From JBHPCZ01 sp042573625 (GTDB lineage: Bacteria; Desulfobacterota; Desulfobacteria; Desulfobacterales; UBA11574): a DNA stretch of 44,797 nucleotides. The stretch is from positions 1 through 44,797 of the forward strand of contig JBHPCZ010000016.1 in NCBI GenBank assembly GCA_042573625.1. The letters run 5' to 3'. Of the stretch, positions 23,784 through 33,700 are shown piece after piece. Both the position numbers and the translations under genes were made by a program. A model generated the notes under the pieces. That model saw only the letters and a list, made by a program, of their open reading frames with translations, made no database searches and was not told the DNA's origin. The stretch's first letter is position 1. Every line of letters begins with the position of its first letter.

Positions 23784-26700
23784 TTGAGTCCAGAATTGAA
23801 TGTATATAGCAGCAACCGCCTGGAAATCCTTGCCGAACGTCTGGCACGGATTGTCAAAACACCCCTGGCATCTCCTCTGGAACCTGAGGTTATCGTGGTC
23901 CAGAGCCGGGGGATGGAACGCTGGGTATCTATGGAGATTGCCCGGCACAACGGTATTTGCGCCAACTCCATCTTCCCATTTCCCAACACTTTCCTTCAGG
24001 AAATATTTAAAAAAATGAACCCGGAACTGGCGGTTTCCTCTCTATTTGAACCGGGTATACTGACATTCAAAGTCATGGACCTTCTGCCGGTCTGTATAGA
24101 TAGGCCGGGGTTTGAAAGCCTCAAGAAATATCTTTCAGACGACACCAATGATCTAAAACTGTATCAGGTTTCAGAGAAAATTGCAGAAATTTACGATCAG
24201 TATCTTGTCTTTCGACCCGAGTTAATATTTGCTTGGGAAAAGGGAAGGGAAGAACACTGGCAGGCACACCTTTGGCGAGAGCTCTCACGCAATAATGAAA
24301 AAAACCACCGGGCCTGGCTGCAAAAATCCCTTCTCGAAGAGATTAAAAGGAAGCCGAACGAAATTGGAAATTTCTTTCAACGGGTATCCGTATTCGGGAT
24401 TTCCTACCTGCCACTTTTTCATCTTCAGACAATTGCTGCAATCTCAACGCTGGTTCAGGTGAATCTTTTCCTGATGAATCCCTGCAAAGAGTTCTGGGCG
24501 GATATTGTTTCCGACACGGAGATAAAACGAATTCGAAAACAATATGCTCATGTCGTCGATATTCCGGGTGAACTTCATTTGGAAAAGGGCAACCGGCTTC
24601 TGGCTTCAATGGGCGTTCTGGGAAGATATTTTTATTCGCAGATTATTGGTTTTGACTGTGAATTGCACGAGCAGTTCGAGGAATCTGAGGGCAAAAACCT
24701 GCTTTACTGCATTCAGTCGGACATTTTGGGCTTGAGTGATCGGATTGGGGGCGCTGTTTCTGATTTTGACACGTCTATCCAGATTCACTCCTGCCACAAC
24801 CCCATACGTGAAGCCGAAGTACTACACGACAACCTTCTCGCCATGTTTGAAGAGGATCCTGATCTTTTACCCAAGGATATTCTTGTCATGATGCCCGATA
24901 TTGAGTCGTATGCCCCGTTTATTTCTGCGGTGTTTGACGCACAAACAGATGTGGCGCTGCGAATTCCTTTTAGCATTGCCGATCAGAGCATTAGAAAAGA
25001 GAGCCGGGTCATTGACGGGCTCATGTCGATATTTGAACTTAAAGAGAGCCGCATGGGTGTGAACCGGGTAATGGGATTGCTGGAATCGCCGGGTATTAAA
25101 GAGAAATTTGGCCTCACTGAGTCGGATATCGAGACGGTTTCGCGATGGATCAAAGCGTCGGATATCCGGTGGGGAATCGATGCGGAAAGCCGCACAAGTA
25201 TGGGGCTTCCCGGTTTTAAAGAAAACACATGGCAGGCTGGAATCGAAAGGCTTCTCTTGGGTTATGCAATGCCAGGTCGGAATGAAGAGTTGTTTTCTGG
25301 GATACTCCCTTATGATGACATTGAAGGGGGTGACGTGAAAATTCTGGGACGGTTTCTGGAGTTTTTTGAACGTCTCGTAAAATGCCTGAAAAAACTAGAA
25401 TATACAGAAACATTAAATGGTTGGACTATAATACTTAATGGGATACTTGATAGCTTATTTCATTTGGATGACGATATGGAGCGAGAAATACAGGTGCTCC
25501 GGCGATTTCTTGATGATCTGTCTGAGAAGCAGGTAATAACCGGCTTTAATAAAAAAATCGACTTTGCGGTGATCAAGTCCCATCTCGGGCATTACCTGGA
25601 GCGCCAAAACCTTGGCAGTGGTTTTATTTCCGGAAAAGTGACATTTTGCGCGATGCTCCCCATGCGGAGTATTCCGGCTCAGGTCATCTGCCTCATCGGC
25701 ATGGACAATGATGCATTTCCCCGCAATACGCAACCATTGGGCTTTGATATAATGGCAAAAAAGCCAAAGATGGGAGACAGATCTCGACGAAATGATGACA
25801 AGTATCTCTTCCTTGAAGCCATTGTTTCAGCCAGGAAAAAACTTTATATCAGCTATGTTGGACAAAGTATCCAGGATAATACACAGATCCAGCCATCTGT
25901 TCTGGTGAGCGAATTGATTGAATACATAAGGGATGGATATGCTCTTTCAGAGGATGAGCTGATCACACAGCACAGACTTCAGGCCTTTTCTCCGGCATAT
26001 TTTAAAGCGAACGGCAAACTGTTCAGTTATTCCATGGAAAATTTTCTTGCCGGATCCAGTATCGATGACCCCAAAACCCTCACGCCTTTTATCTCCTCGG
26101 CACTGTCAACACCGCCGGATGAATGGCGGAATCTGGATATCGATCAGTTGTGCGCTTTTTTGTCAAATCCGGCAAAGTTTATGCTTGAAAAACGCCTGGG
26201 CATATACCTGCATGAAACGGAAGCGGTCTCAGAAGAAAGGGAGAATTTCAATTTAAACGCTCTGGAAAAGTACCTGATTGGACAAAATCTTGTAACAAAA
26301 GCGCTTTCCGGAGATGCTTTTAAAGATGTATTTCTCTCGGAACGGGCCAGGGGCCAGCTACCCCACGGCAATGTCGGTGCCTTTCTCTGTCAGGAGATGG
26401 CTGTTGATGCTGAAATGTTCGCAGATAAAACCAAGTCCCAGGGGAAAGGAGGTCGTTTAGACAGCCTTGATGTTGAACTGAAAATCGCTGCCTTTAATCT
26501 TTTTGGAAGGCTTTCGGATATCTACGATCATGGATTTTTACGATTTCGATATGCAAACACAAAATCAAAAGACCTTTTAAGCACTTGGATTTATCATCTC
26601 GCATTGTGTACTTTCAAAGATAGAAAATATCCGAAACGCAGCCTTTTTATAGGAAAAGACGCTGTTTTTGAGTTTGCTTCAGTCAATAACCCGATTGAAT

Positions 26701-26996
26701 TATTGGATAATATTATCAATATTTACTGGAAGGGCCTGTCGGAGCCCATCCACTTTTTCCCCGAAACTTCCTATGTGTATGCGCAAAAGGCACTAAAAAA
26801 GAAACAGTCACATCCGACTGCTTTAATTGCTGCACAACGTCGTTGGCAAGGAAACGAATTTTCAGATGGAGAATCTCAAAATCCGTATTTTGACCTGCTC
26901 TTCAGCAAATTAGATCCTCTTGGCGAAGAATTTAAACAATTATCTGTGGCGGTTTTTCACCCGCTATTTTTACATTGTGCGGAAAAGAAAATATAA
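23784..26996 (+). CDS. recC: Exodeoxyribonuclease V gamma subunit RecC
   Basis: This 1070-residue protein is close to the family length of about 1100. The N-terminus LNVYSSNRLEILAERLARIV...EPEVIVVQSRGMERWVSMEIA is the typical RecC helicase-like start. The middle carries ISYLPLFHL and FCAMLPMRSIPAQVICLIGMDNDAFPR, also characteristic. RecC is the inactive-helicase scaffold of RecBCD that recognises Chi and splits the duplex during double-strand break repair. Start is TTG at 23784 with AAGGA 8 bases upstream. Unusually it is not next to recB: about 3.7 kb with purB and other genes intervenes. Confidence 0.93.
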   Translation: MSPELNVYSSNRLEILAERLARIVKTPLASPLEPEVIVVQSRGMERWVSMEIARHNGICANSIFPFPNTFLQEIFKKMNPELAVSSLFEPGILTFKVMDLLPVCIDRPGFESLKKYLSDDTNDLKLYQVSEKIAEIYDQYLVFRPELIFAWEKGREEHWQAHLWRELSRNNEKNHRAWLQKSLLEEIKRKPNEIGNFFQRVSVFGISYLPLFHLQTIAAISTLVQVNLFLMNPCKEFWADIVSDTEIKRIRKQYAHVVDIPGELHLEKGNRLLASMGVLGRYFYSQIIGFDCELHEQFEESEGKNLLYCIQSDILGLSDRIGGAVSDFDTSIQIHSCHNPIREAEVLHDNLLAMFEEDPDLLPKDILVMMPDIESYAPFISAVFDAQTDVALRIPFSIADQSIRKESRVIDGLMSIFELKESRMGVNRVMGLLESPGIKEKFGLTESDIETVSRWIKASDIRWGIDAESRTSMGLPGFKENTWQAGIERLLLGYAMPGRNEELFSGILPYDDIEGGDVKILGRFLEFFERLVKCLKKLEYTETLNGWTIILNGILDSLFHLDDDMEREIQVLRRFLDDLSEKQVITGFNKKIDFAVIKSHLGHYLERQNLGSGFISGKVTFCAMLPMRSIPAQVICLIGMDNDAFPRNTQPLGFDIMAKKPKMGDRSRRNDDKYLFLEAIVSARKKLYISYVGQSIQDNTQIQPSVLVSELIEYIRDGYALSEDELITQHRLQAFSPAYFKANGKLFSYSMENFLAGSSIDDPKTLTPFISSALSTPPDEWRNLDIDQLCAFLSNPAKFMLEKRLGIYLHETEAVSEERENFNLNALEKYLIGQNLVTKALSGDAFKDVFLSERARGQLPHGNVGAFLCQEMAVDAEMFADKTKSQGKGGRLDSLDVELKIAAFNLFGRLSDIYDHGFLRFRYANTKSKDLLSTWIYHLALCTFKDRKYPKRSLFIGKDAVFEFASVNNPIELLDNIINIYWKGLSEPIHFFPETSYVYAQKALKKKQSHPTALIAAQRRWQGNEFSDGESQNPYFDLLFSKLDPLGEEFKQLSVAVFHPLFLHCAEKKI

Positions 26997-27026
26997 AAAT
27001 TTACGGATTATTTTGTTATCTTAGAC

Positions 27027-27370
27027 AGTGAACTCTCCTCCCACATAGGAGAGGCATCAGGAAGCCCCCTTGATGGAGGCATCGCCCCCCGGCTTTGAAA
27101 AAAGTCGCTATTTTTACAGTTATCGAATATCCAATATCCAACAAGGAATGTCGAATGATGAAGTCTTTTCCGTCTTTGTAAAATGACAGCACTAAATTTC
27201 ACGGAAAATTCAACCCGAAGGTAAACACCCTGTTTTCCTTCTATATTCTATATTGGATATTCAATATTCGATATTTAAAACACCGGTTGAATGATGCCTC
27301 ACATATCGTGGCATCCCGGATCGGTTGAACCTCTCCGGTTCCTTCGCCAGAGCCGGAGGGTTTAAGGCAC
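27027..27370 (+). repeat. Foldback intergenic repeat, copy 1
   Basis: It matches 37294-37633 in the same orientation over most of its length, including GAGGCATCAGG.AGCCCCC, AACAAGGAATGTCGAATGATGA, AATTCAACCCGAAGGT and ACACCGGTTGA, with a divergent middle of about 50 bases. Arms at 27123-27141 and 27252-27271 can form a 19-bp stem with two mismatches. It follows recC directly. There is no open frame of note. Confidence 0.75.
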
Positions 27371-27550
27371 AACTAATGATCCCTATAAAGCAGCATAGAT
27401 TCCGTTCGTTGATGATGAGGGCCTAATTCGATTTCTTTATGCCTGCACCTTTTTCTTCCTATTTTTTGATGCATCCCGCTGCTTGACATAGGTCTTTCAT
27501 TATCCTACATTTCCCGAGCGATTAGGATGTTTTCCAAACTAAAATCTTGT

Positions 27551-27629
27551 TGAACTCGTAAAAAGTCATTTTATGAATCCCAAAATTGCTCACGGAGAGA
27601 GCAAAATCAAACTTTTTACGAAACCGTCA
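27551..27629 (-). repeat. Inverted-repeat element, copy A
   Basis: Ends TCGTAAAAAGT (27556-27566) and ACTTTTTACGA (27611-27621) are a perfect 11-base inverted repeat. The reverse complement matches the outer parts of the element at 9515-9711. It sits just before the purB start and creates a false N-terminal extension in the purB frame. Confidence 0.8.
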
Positions 27630-27653
27630 ATCTTATTAACCGGGGAAAATATC

Positions 27654-29006
27654 ATGGAACTATCATACTTAAATGCCATTTCACCTATTGACGGCCGCTA
27701 TAGAGCTGTAACGGATCAGCTCGCAGACTACTTTTCGGAGGGTGCTTTGATAAAATACCGTGTGATGGTCGAGGTGGAATATTTTATTGCACTGTGCAAT
27801 CTGCCCCTGCCGCAATTGACCGATGTTGACAAAAAACTTTTTGAATCATTACGTCGTATCTACACGGATTTTTCGATAGAAGACGCTCGGAAAATAAAAG
27901 ATATTGAAAAGATAACCAATCATGATGTGAAGGCTGTCGAATATTTTCTCAAGGAACAATTAAATGCGATGGGGCTCCAAGCGTTCACGGAATTTGTCCA
28001 CTTTGGTTTAACATCTCAGGATATCAATAATACCGCCATACCTTGTTCGCTGAGGGATGCTTGGGTTGATGTTTTGGAACCGGTTTTGGATGAGACGATC
28101 AATTCACTCAACCAGAAGGCGAACGCATGGAAAGATGTTCCCATGCTCGCCCGCACCCATGGTCAGCCGGCCTCGCCGACCAGCCTGGGCAAGGAGATCT
28201 ATGTCTTTGTCGATCGGCTGAAAAATCAGACAGAGCTGATAAAAACCGTCCCCTATTCAGCAAAATTCGGCGGTGCAACCGGCAATTTCAATGCGCATTA
28301 TCTCGCCTATCCCGAAACCGACTGGGTTGCGTTTGGCGATCATTTGATAAATGAAATATTCGGCCTTGAGCGATCAAGGGTCACCACCCAGATCGAGCAT
28401 TATGATAACCTGGCGGCCTTTTTCGATAATCTGAAACGGATCAACACAATCCTCATCGACCTGAATCGAGACGTTTGGTCGTACATCTCGATGGATTATT
28501 TCAAACAAAGGATAAAGGACGGCGAAGTCGGATCTTCTGTCATGCCGCATAAGGTCAACCCCATCGACTTTGAGAATTCTGAAGGCAACCTGGGACTCGC
28601 GAATGCCGTTTTCGAACATCTTTCAGCCAAATTGCCGGTTTCGAGACTGCAAAGAGACCTGACCGATTCAACGGTTACGCGAAATATCGGGGTGCCGGTT
28701 GCGCATATGCTGATTGCACTAAAATCTCTGTTAAAAGGGCTGGATAAACTGATTTTAAACCAAGACGCGATTCAGCGGGATTTGAAGGATAACTGGGCGG
28801 TGGTTACAGAAGGGATTCAGACCATTTTACGCAGAGAAGGGTACCCGGAACCATTTGAAGCCCTGAAGCGGTTAACCCGGACCCACTCGCACATCGACCA
28901 GCAGACGATTGCCGACTTTATCGAAACACTGGAGATATCACAGGCCGTTAAAGCAGAATTGAAAAAGATAACGCCTGAGAATTACATTGGCATTTACGAT
29001 TTTTAA
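27654..29006 (+). CDS. purB: Adenylosuccinate lyase
   Basis: This 450-residue protein has the start MELSYLNAISPIDGRY, THGQPASPTSLGKE and the signature loop GSSVMPHKVNPIDFENSEGNLG. It matches the proteobacterial (E. coli-like) PurB group in length and pattern. It cleaves adenylosuccinate and SAICAR, both releasing fumarate, in purine synthesis. The open frame extends upstream to 27573, but that extension is encoded by a repeat element. The ATG at 27654, which aligns with the family start, is preferred, although its ribosome binding site is only GGGG. It stands alone between recC and a hypothetical gene. Confidence 0.97.
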   Translation: MELSYLNAISPIDGRYRAVTDQLADYFSEGALIKYRVMVEVEYFIALCNLPLPQLTDVDKKLFESLRRIYTDFSIEDARKIKDIEKITNHDVKAVEYFLKEQLNAMGLQAFTEFVHFGLTSQDINNTAIPCSLRDAWVDVLEPVLDETINSLNQKANAWKDVPMLARTHGQPASPTSLGKEIYVFVDRLKNQTELIKTVPYSAKFGGATGNFNAHYLAYPETDWVAFGDHLINEIFGLERSRVTTQIEHYDNLAAFFDNLKRINTILIDLNRDVWSYISMDYFKQRIKDGEVGSSVMPHKVNPIDFENSEGNLGLANAVFEHLSAKLPVSRLQRDLTDSTVTRNIGVPVAHMLIALKSLLKGLDKLILNQDAIQRDLKDNWAVVTEGIQTILRREGYPEPFEALKRLTRTHSHIDQQTIADFIETLEISQAVKAELKKITPENYIGIYDF

Positions 29007-29309
29007 TAGAAGTGATTTCAAAAATCCCCTCTAATGCCGATGGCCCCGTCGTTGCCGGGATTGCGAGTCGGCTTATTATTATTTCGACGCCTCGGGACCG
29101 CGTTTTTTCGTCTGCCGCGCGTTTTGCCCGCATCTGGCGGGCTTGCCCTCGAACATGATTTGAGGTTTTAAAACCAAATCTATAATTAAACCGGGTTATG
29201 TCTGAAAAGAAATCTCCCTTCAAGGATACACCTTGAAGAGAGACGAGTTGTGTTACTTTTAACGACAAACGCTGGTGGGAATTTTCATGAACTGTTTCGG
29301 GCAGTTTAA
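29007..29309. other. Intergenic region after purB
   Basis: The region lies between converging genes. It holds two hairpins. GCCCGC/GCGGGC lies near 29128-29144. CTTCAAGG/CCTTGAAG lies near 29218-29238. Neither has a proper T-run in the purB direction, so a terminator is only possible. No gene is seen. Confidence 0.35.
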
Positions 29310-29720
29310 TTAGAGCTCATAATTACCTTCCATATCGAGGATGAATTCGTTCGGCCCTTCGCCAGTCGTGACTTTGAACTTACCTTCCCCTTTGATTTCA
29401 GTCAGCTTGCCTGTTCCCTTGTAAGTATTCCAGGTTCCTGTGGTGACCCTGGTTTTCCCGTCACGATGACCATCAAACCGGCTATACACCGAACCATACT
29501 GGAAGTTGGTAACCGCATAGCCCTGCATGGATCCGCTGCCCTTTATACGATCATGAAAATTGACACTGCGGCGGGAAACGAATTCCCCGGCCACGCCCAC
29601 TTCATATTGAATCGGTTCACCCTCCATCTCTACGACCATCAGAGAGTGATCGGGTTCATCGTGAACGTAGAGGGCTTCTCTTCGTGTTACGCGAAGTTTG
29701 TAAGTTGCTTTTCGTATCAT
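29310..29720 (-). CDS. Uncharacterised small beta-rich protein
   Basis: This 136-residue protein has no signal peptide or membrane segment. The composition and alternating pattern (GSGSMQGYAVTNFQYGS, GTWNTYKGTGKLTEIKGEGKF, FILDMEGNYEL) suggest a beta-barrel of lipocalin or allene-oxide-cyclase-like type, but I do not recognise a family. A GAAAGGAG ribosome binding site close to the ATG supports expression. It is alone on the minus strand between purB and the recB operon. Confidence 0.7.
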   Translation of the reverse strand: MIRKATYKLRVTRREALYVHDEPDHSLMVVEMEGEPIQYEVGVAGEFVSRRSVNFHDRIKGSGSMQGYAVTNFQYGSVYSRFDGHRDGKTRVTTGTWNTYKGTGKLTEIKGEGKFKVTTGEGPNEFILDMEGNYEL

Positions 29721-30194
29721 CTCTTTCTCCTTTCATCAGTGATTTTGGGTTTATTTCCATTTTTTGGTTGCATTAAGATTTTCATATAAATGTCACCTTT
29801 TCATCTTGACTATAAAGACAGACTAACGGCACTTATTTTTATTGTCAATATTGAAATATTTCGAGATGAAGTATCGGTTCAAGGATATGGATTTCATCCC
29901 AAAATTGTAAAAAAGGGATACAAACGGTTTCGAACACCTTTTCACGTGCCGGTTTTGAGACAATCCGGTGGAAATTTTGAAGAAAAGTTCGGCATATAGC
30001 GATTGTCAAAACAACGTTCGGTTTCAACCGGCAGCGTAATAAAATATGAACAAAAGCGAATCAATAGGAACATATTTATGGAAACCGCTATATTGAAAAA
30101 GCTTGCAAATAAATGAACAAATTAATTACCATAAAATGTGGCTGTAGAAAAATGGAGTGCCGGGTAAATTAACATTAGAATCGAGGAGGAAATC
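29721..30194. other. Intergenic region upstream of the recB operon
   Basis: A 474-base AT-rich gap sits between diverging genes. A 69-codon frame (29790-29999, plus) lacks a good ribosome binding site and family resemblance and is not called. The promoters of both flanking genes should lie here; I see no distinct operator or hairpin. Confidence 0.4.
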
Positions 30195-30713
30195 GTGGAC
30201 CTGAGAATCTTTGAGAAGATGGACGCTCCGGAGCTTCGTAAGTATATTGAATTTCTTCTGTGGCACTACCGGGTAATGGATGCGTTTTGGTTTATCTATG
30301 TGGCTGAACATTTTGACCAGCCCACGGCAGAGCGCATTAATGAAGATGTATGGGGACGGGTGGCCGGCATGGCTGCAAAAGATCTGTTATCACGCTTCCA
30401 GATCCAGGATAAGGGCCTGAAGGGATTTGTAAGCGCTCTCAGGTACTTTCCCTGGTGCATCCTGGTGGGATACAAGATCCAGGAAGACCCCGATGAAGTG
30501 TTGATTTCCGTTCCATCCTGTCCGACACAAGAGGCTCGGCTCAGGCGGGGCCTGGATGAATACGTGTGCAAGGAGATGCACCGGGGAGAATTTGAAAGTT
30601 TTGCTCAACAGGTGGATGACCGTATACGGGTGCAATGTCTATTTGCCCCGCCGGATCCACACCCGGATGATATGTTTTGCCAATGGCGTTTTTACCTCGA
30701 AGATGAGAAATGA
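30195..30713 (+). CDS. Uncharacterised protein, DUF6125-like
   Basis: This is a 172-residue soluble protein. The segment EFLLWHYRVMDAFWFIYVAEHF followed by AERINEDVWGRVAG resembles the DUF6125 group, which is known only as a conserved family in anaerobes. The Cys and Trp residues near the end (FAPPDPHPDDMFCQWRFYL) are also family-like. Function is unknown. GTG start at 30195 with GAGGAGGA upstream. Its stop overlaps the recB start by 4 bases (ATGA), so it is co-translated with recB, which may be a matter of position rather than function. Confidence 0.8.
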   Translation: MDLRIFEKMDAPELRKYIEFLLWHYRVMDAFWFIYVAEHFDQPTAERINEDVWGRVAGMAAKDLLSRFQIQDKGLKGFVSALRYFPWCILVGYKIQEDPDEVLISVPSCPTQEARLRRGLDEYVCKEMHRGEFESFAQQVDDRIRVQCLFAPPDPHPDDMFCQWRFYLEDEK

Positions 30714-33700
30714 AGAGATTCGACCTTATCCATACCCCTCTTGAGGGAACCAATCTTATTGAAGCAAGCGCAGGCACCGGAAAGACATACACGCTTGCGA
30801 GTCTATATGTTCGGCTAGTCCTGGAAAAAGGTTTTTCCACGGATCAAATTCTGGTGGTAACCTTTACAAAAGCCGCAACCGAAGAGCTTCAAAACAGAGT
30901 TCGAAGGAAACTTATTCATGCGAAAAAAGCATTAACATCAGGGTACAGCGACGATACCCTGCTCAAGAATCTCATAGAAAAGCAGACAAATCCGGAAGCG
31001 GCGATTCAATTGATACAGGATGCCCTTGTTGATTTTGACAAGGCCGCCATCTTTACCATACACAGTTTTTGCCAGCGGGTGATGCATGAGAATGCTTTTG
31101 AAACCGGAAGTCTGTTCGATACAGAACTGGTTGCAGATCAAGTCGGTTTGACACAGGAGGTTGCGGATGATTTTTGGAGAACGCATTTATACGAATCGCC
31201 ACCGGAATTCATAAGTTATATTACCCGCAGGATTTCCGGGCCTGAATATTTTTTAAAACTGCTGACAAGGATAAAAGCACCGGCAATGAAGATCGTTCCC
31301 GACATCGGGCGGCCTTCGATTGAAAACCTTAAACCATTCCGTAAGTGTTTGAATAAGCTAAAGAAAGCATGGCCCGATTCACGGGATCGGGTGAAGGAAC
31401 TGCTCCTTGATCCATCTCTCAGCGGCGTTGCTTACGGAAGTCTAAAGACCGAGGAAATGCAAACCGGTTTGTCTAAAAGAGAGGTTAAGGTATTATCCAT
31501 GCTTGAATCCATGGATCGTTTCGCAGATGCCAAAAGTACGGGTTTCCCGTTGTTCAAAGGTTTTGAAAAATTCACTTTAACAAAGCTGAACCAATCCGTA
31601 AAAAAAGGAAACGTTTTTTCCCCTCATGACATTTTTGAAATCTGTGAACAGCTCCAAACGCTGGGTTCCGCCCTCGAGTCGGAAATGGAAAAAACGATTC
31701 TGTTTTTTAAATCTGAACTGTTTGACTTTGCCGATAGAGAACTCTCGGCCCGGAAGCAAAAATGGAACGTACAATTTTTTGACGATCTTCTGTTAACGGT
31801 TCAAAACGCCCTTTCAGATCAGAGAAAGAATGCGCTTTCAGAAGCCATTCGTCAGAAATATAAAGCCGCACTCGTGGATGAGTTTCAGGACACAGATCCG
31901 ATTCAGTATGACATATTCCATAGACTTTTTGATTCAAAAGACAGTGTGCTTTTTATGATCGGAGATCCCAAACAGGCGATATACAGTTTTCGAGGTGCGG
32001 ATATCTTCTCTTACATGGAAGCTTCCCGAAATGTGGAGAACAAGCAGACGCTATCGGAAAACTGGCGTTCATCATCCGGCCTGATAACAGCTGTAAACAC
32101 CCTGTTTTCAAATCTCGAGGCACCGTTTATCTTTGATGAAATCCATTATGAAAAAGGCAGGCCCGGAAAGATCACTGAAATCAGTCAAAAAGAACCTGAT
32201 CCCCCTTTCAGGTTGTGGTATCTCAATGCAAAAGGGGATAAATCCATACCAAAGGCGGAGGCAGTGCAGCGTATCGCCGAATCTGTTGCCAATGAAATCT
32301 CAAATCTTGTTTCACCCCTTGAGGGTCGAATAAAACCAGGCAGTATCGCCGTTCTCGTGAGAACCAATCGTCAGGCGCGGATAATAAAAGATCACCTTTC
32401 CGAAAAGTTTATCCCTTCCGTACTCTATAATGCTGGAAACATATTCCATACCCGCGAAGCCTCACAAATACAACGGGTTTTGCTAAGTATTTCCGAACCC
32501 GGTAACGAAAAACGATTTAAATCCGCCCTGGTAACAGAGATGCTGGGTGTTTTGGGAGACACGATCGATGGTTTGGATCAGGAGTCTCACTGGTGGGAGA
32601 ACCGGATATCCAATTTCAGAGAGTATCATCGGATATGGCACAGGCGAGGGTTTATCAGAATGTTTCGTCTGTTATTGGAAAAAGAAAAGGTAAAGCCCCG
32701 GCTTTTATCTTTTCCGGACGGTGAAAGAAGGTTGACCAATCTTTTACAGCTTTCAGAAATTTTCCATAAGGAATCGACTGAAAAGAAATTGGGGGTTTCG
32801 GGTCTGATAAAATGGCTGTCTGAACAGATGAATTCATCATCGCAGGGTGCTGAAGAGCATCAGCTCCGCCTGGAAAGCGATGCGGATGCGGTAAAGATAA
32901 TTACCATTCATAAAAGTAAAGGACTGGAATACCCGGTGGTATTCTGTCCCTATGGGTGGGCAGGATCCGTGGTCAACGCTGATGAAATTGTATTTCACGA
33001 TACCGATGAGCGCCGGACGCTGACACTCGACATCGGCTCTGGTAAAAACAGCAGCCACCTTGCGCTGGCCCAGAATGAACTTCTATCCGAGAATTTAAGA
33101 TTGCTCTATGTTGCGCTAACGAGAGCGAAAACACGCTGTTACCTCGCGTGGGGACACATCAACACCGCTGAAACATCTGCAATGGCCTATTTGCTCCATG
33201 CGAAAACACGTCATAAAAACGCTGATAAACGCTACGATTGGAAAAGAGATGACATTGTATCATCCCTGAAAAAGGTTTTTTCAAAGAAAACTAATGATGA
33301 GATTTTGAGTGATTTGGAAAAACTCGTCATTGAGTCAGATGGGACGATAGCGCTGGATCACCTACCGATTGAAAGCGGCGGAGAATATCAAATCCGGCCG
33401 AGAAAAGATGAAAAGTATTTCTGCCGGAATTTTTCCGGCGAGATTGACAAAACCTGGCAGATTTCAAGCTATTCTTCTTTAGTCTCAAGACGTTCTGAAA
33501 CTGTTGAACAACCTGACCGCGATGCACATCGTGAACCCTATCGGCAAAAGCTGTCCAGTCCCGCGGATCATATCGATCATGCCGATCTTTCCGATGAAAT
33601 CGATATTTTTTCCTTTCCAAAAGGGACCCGGGCCGGCCTATTTTTTCATGATGTCTTTGAACGCCTTGACTTCACTTCTGAAGATTCAAGTCATCGAGAG

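Larger units (their letters stand above)
26997..27653. other. Intergenic region between recC and purB
   Basis: No gene is supported in these 657 bases. It holds the foldback repeat at about 27027-27370 and the inverted-repeat element copy A at 27551-27629. Between them I see no ORF or clear promoter motif. The purB promoter must lie within about 27370-27650. Confidence 0.6.

Noticed and set aside
27027..27370. CRISPR-like array
   Set aside because: The repeated ATATTGGATATT-type words are irregular, lack constant spacers and fold into one long stem; the region recurs as a whole elsewhere.
29790..29999. 69-codon plus-strand frame between a hypothetical gene and the recB operon
   Set aside because: No good ribosome binding site, no recognisable motif, AT-rich intergenic composition.
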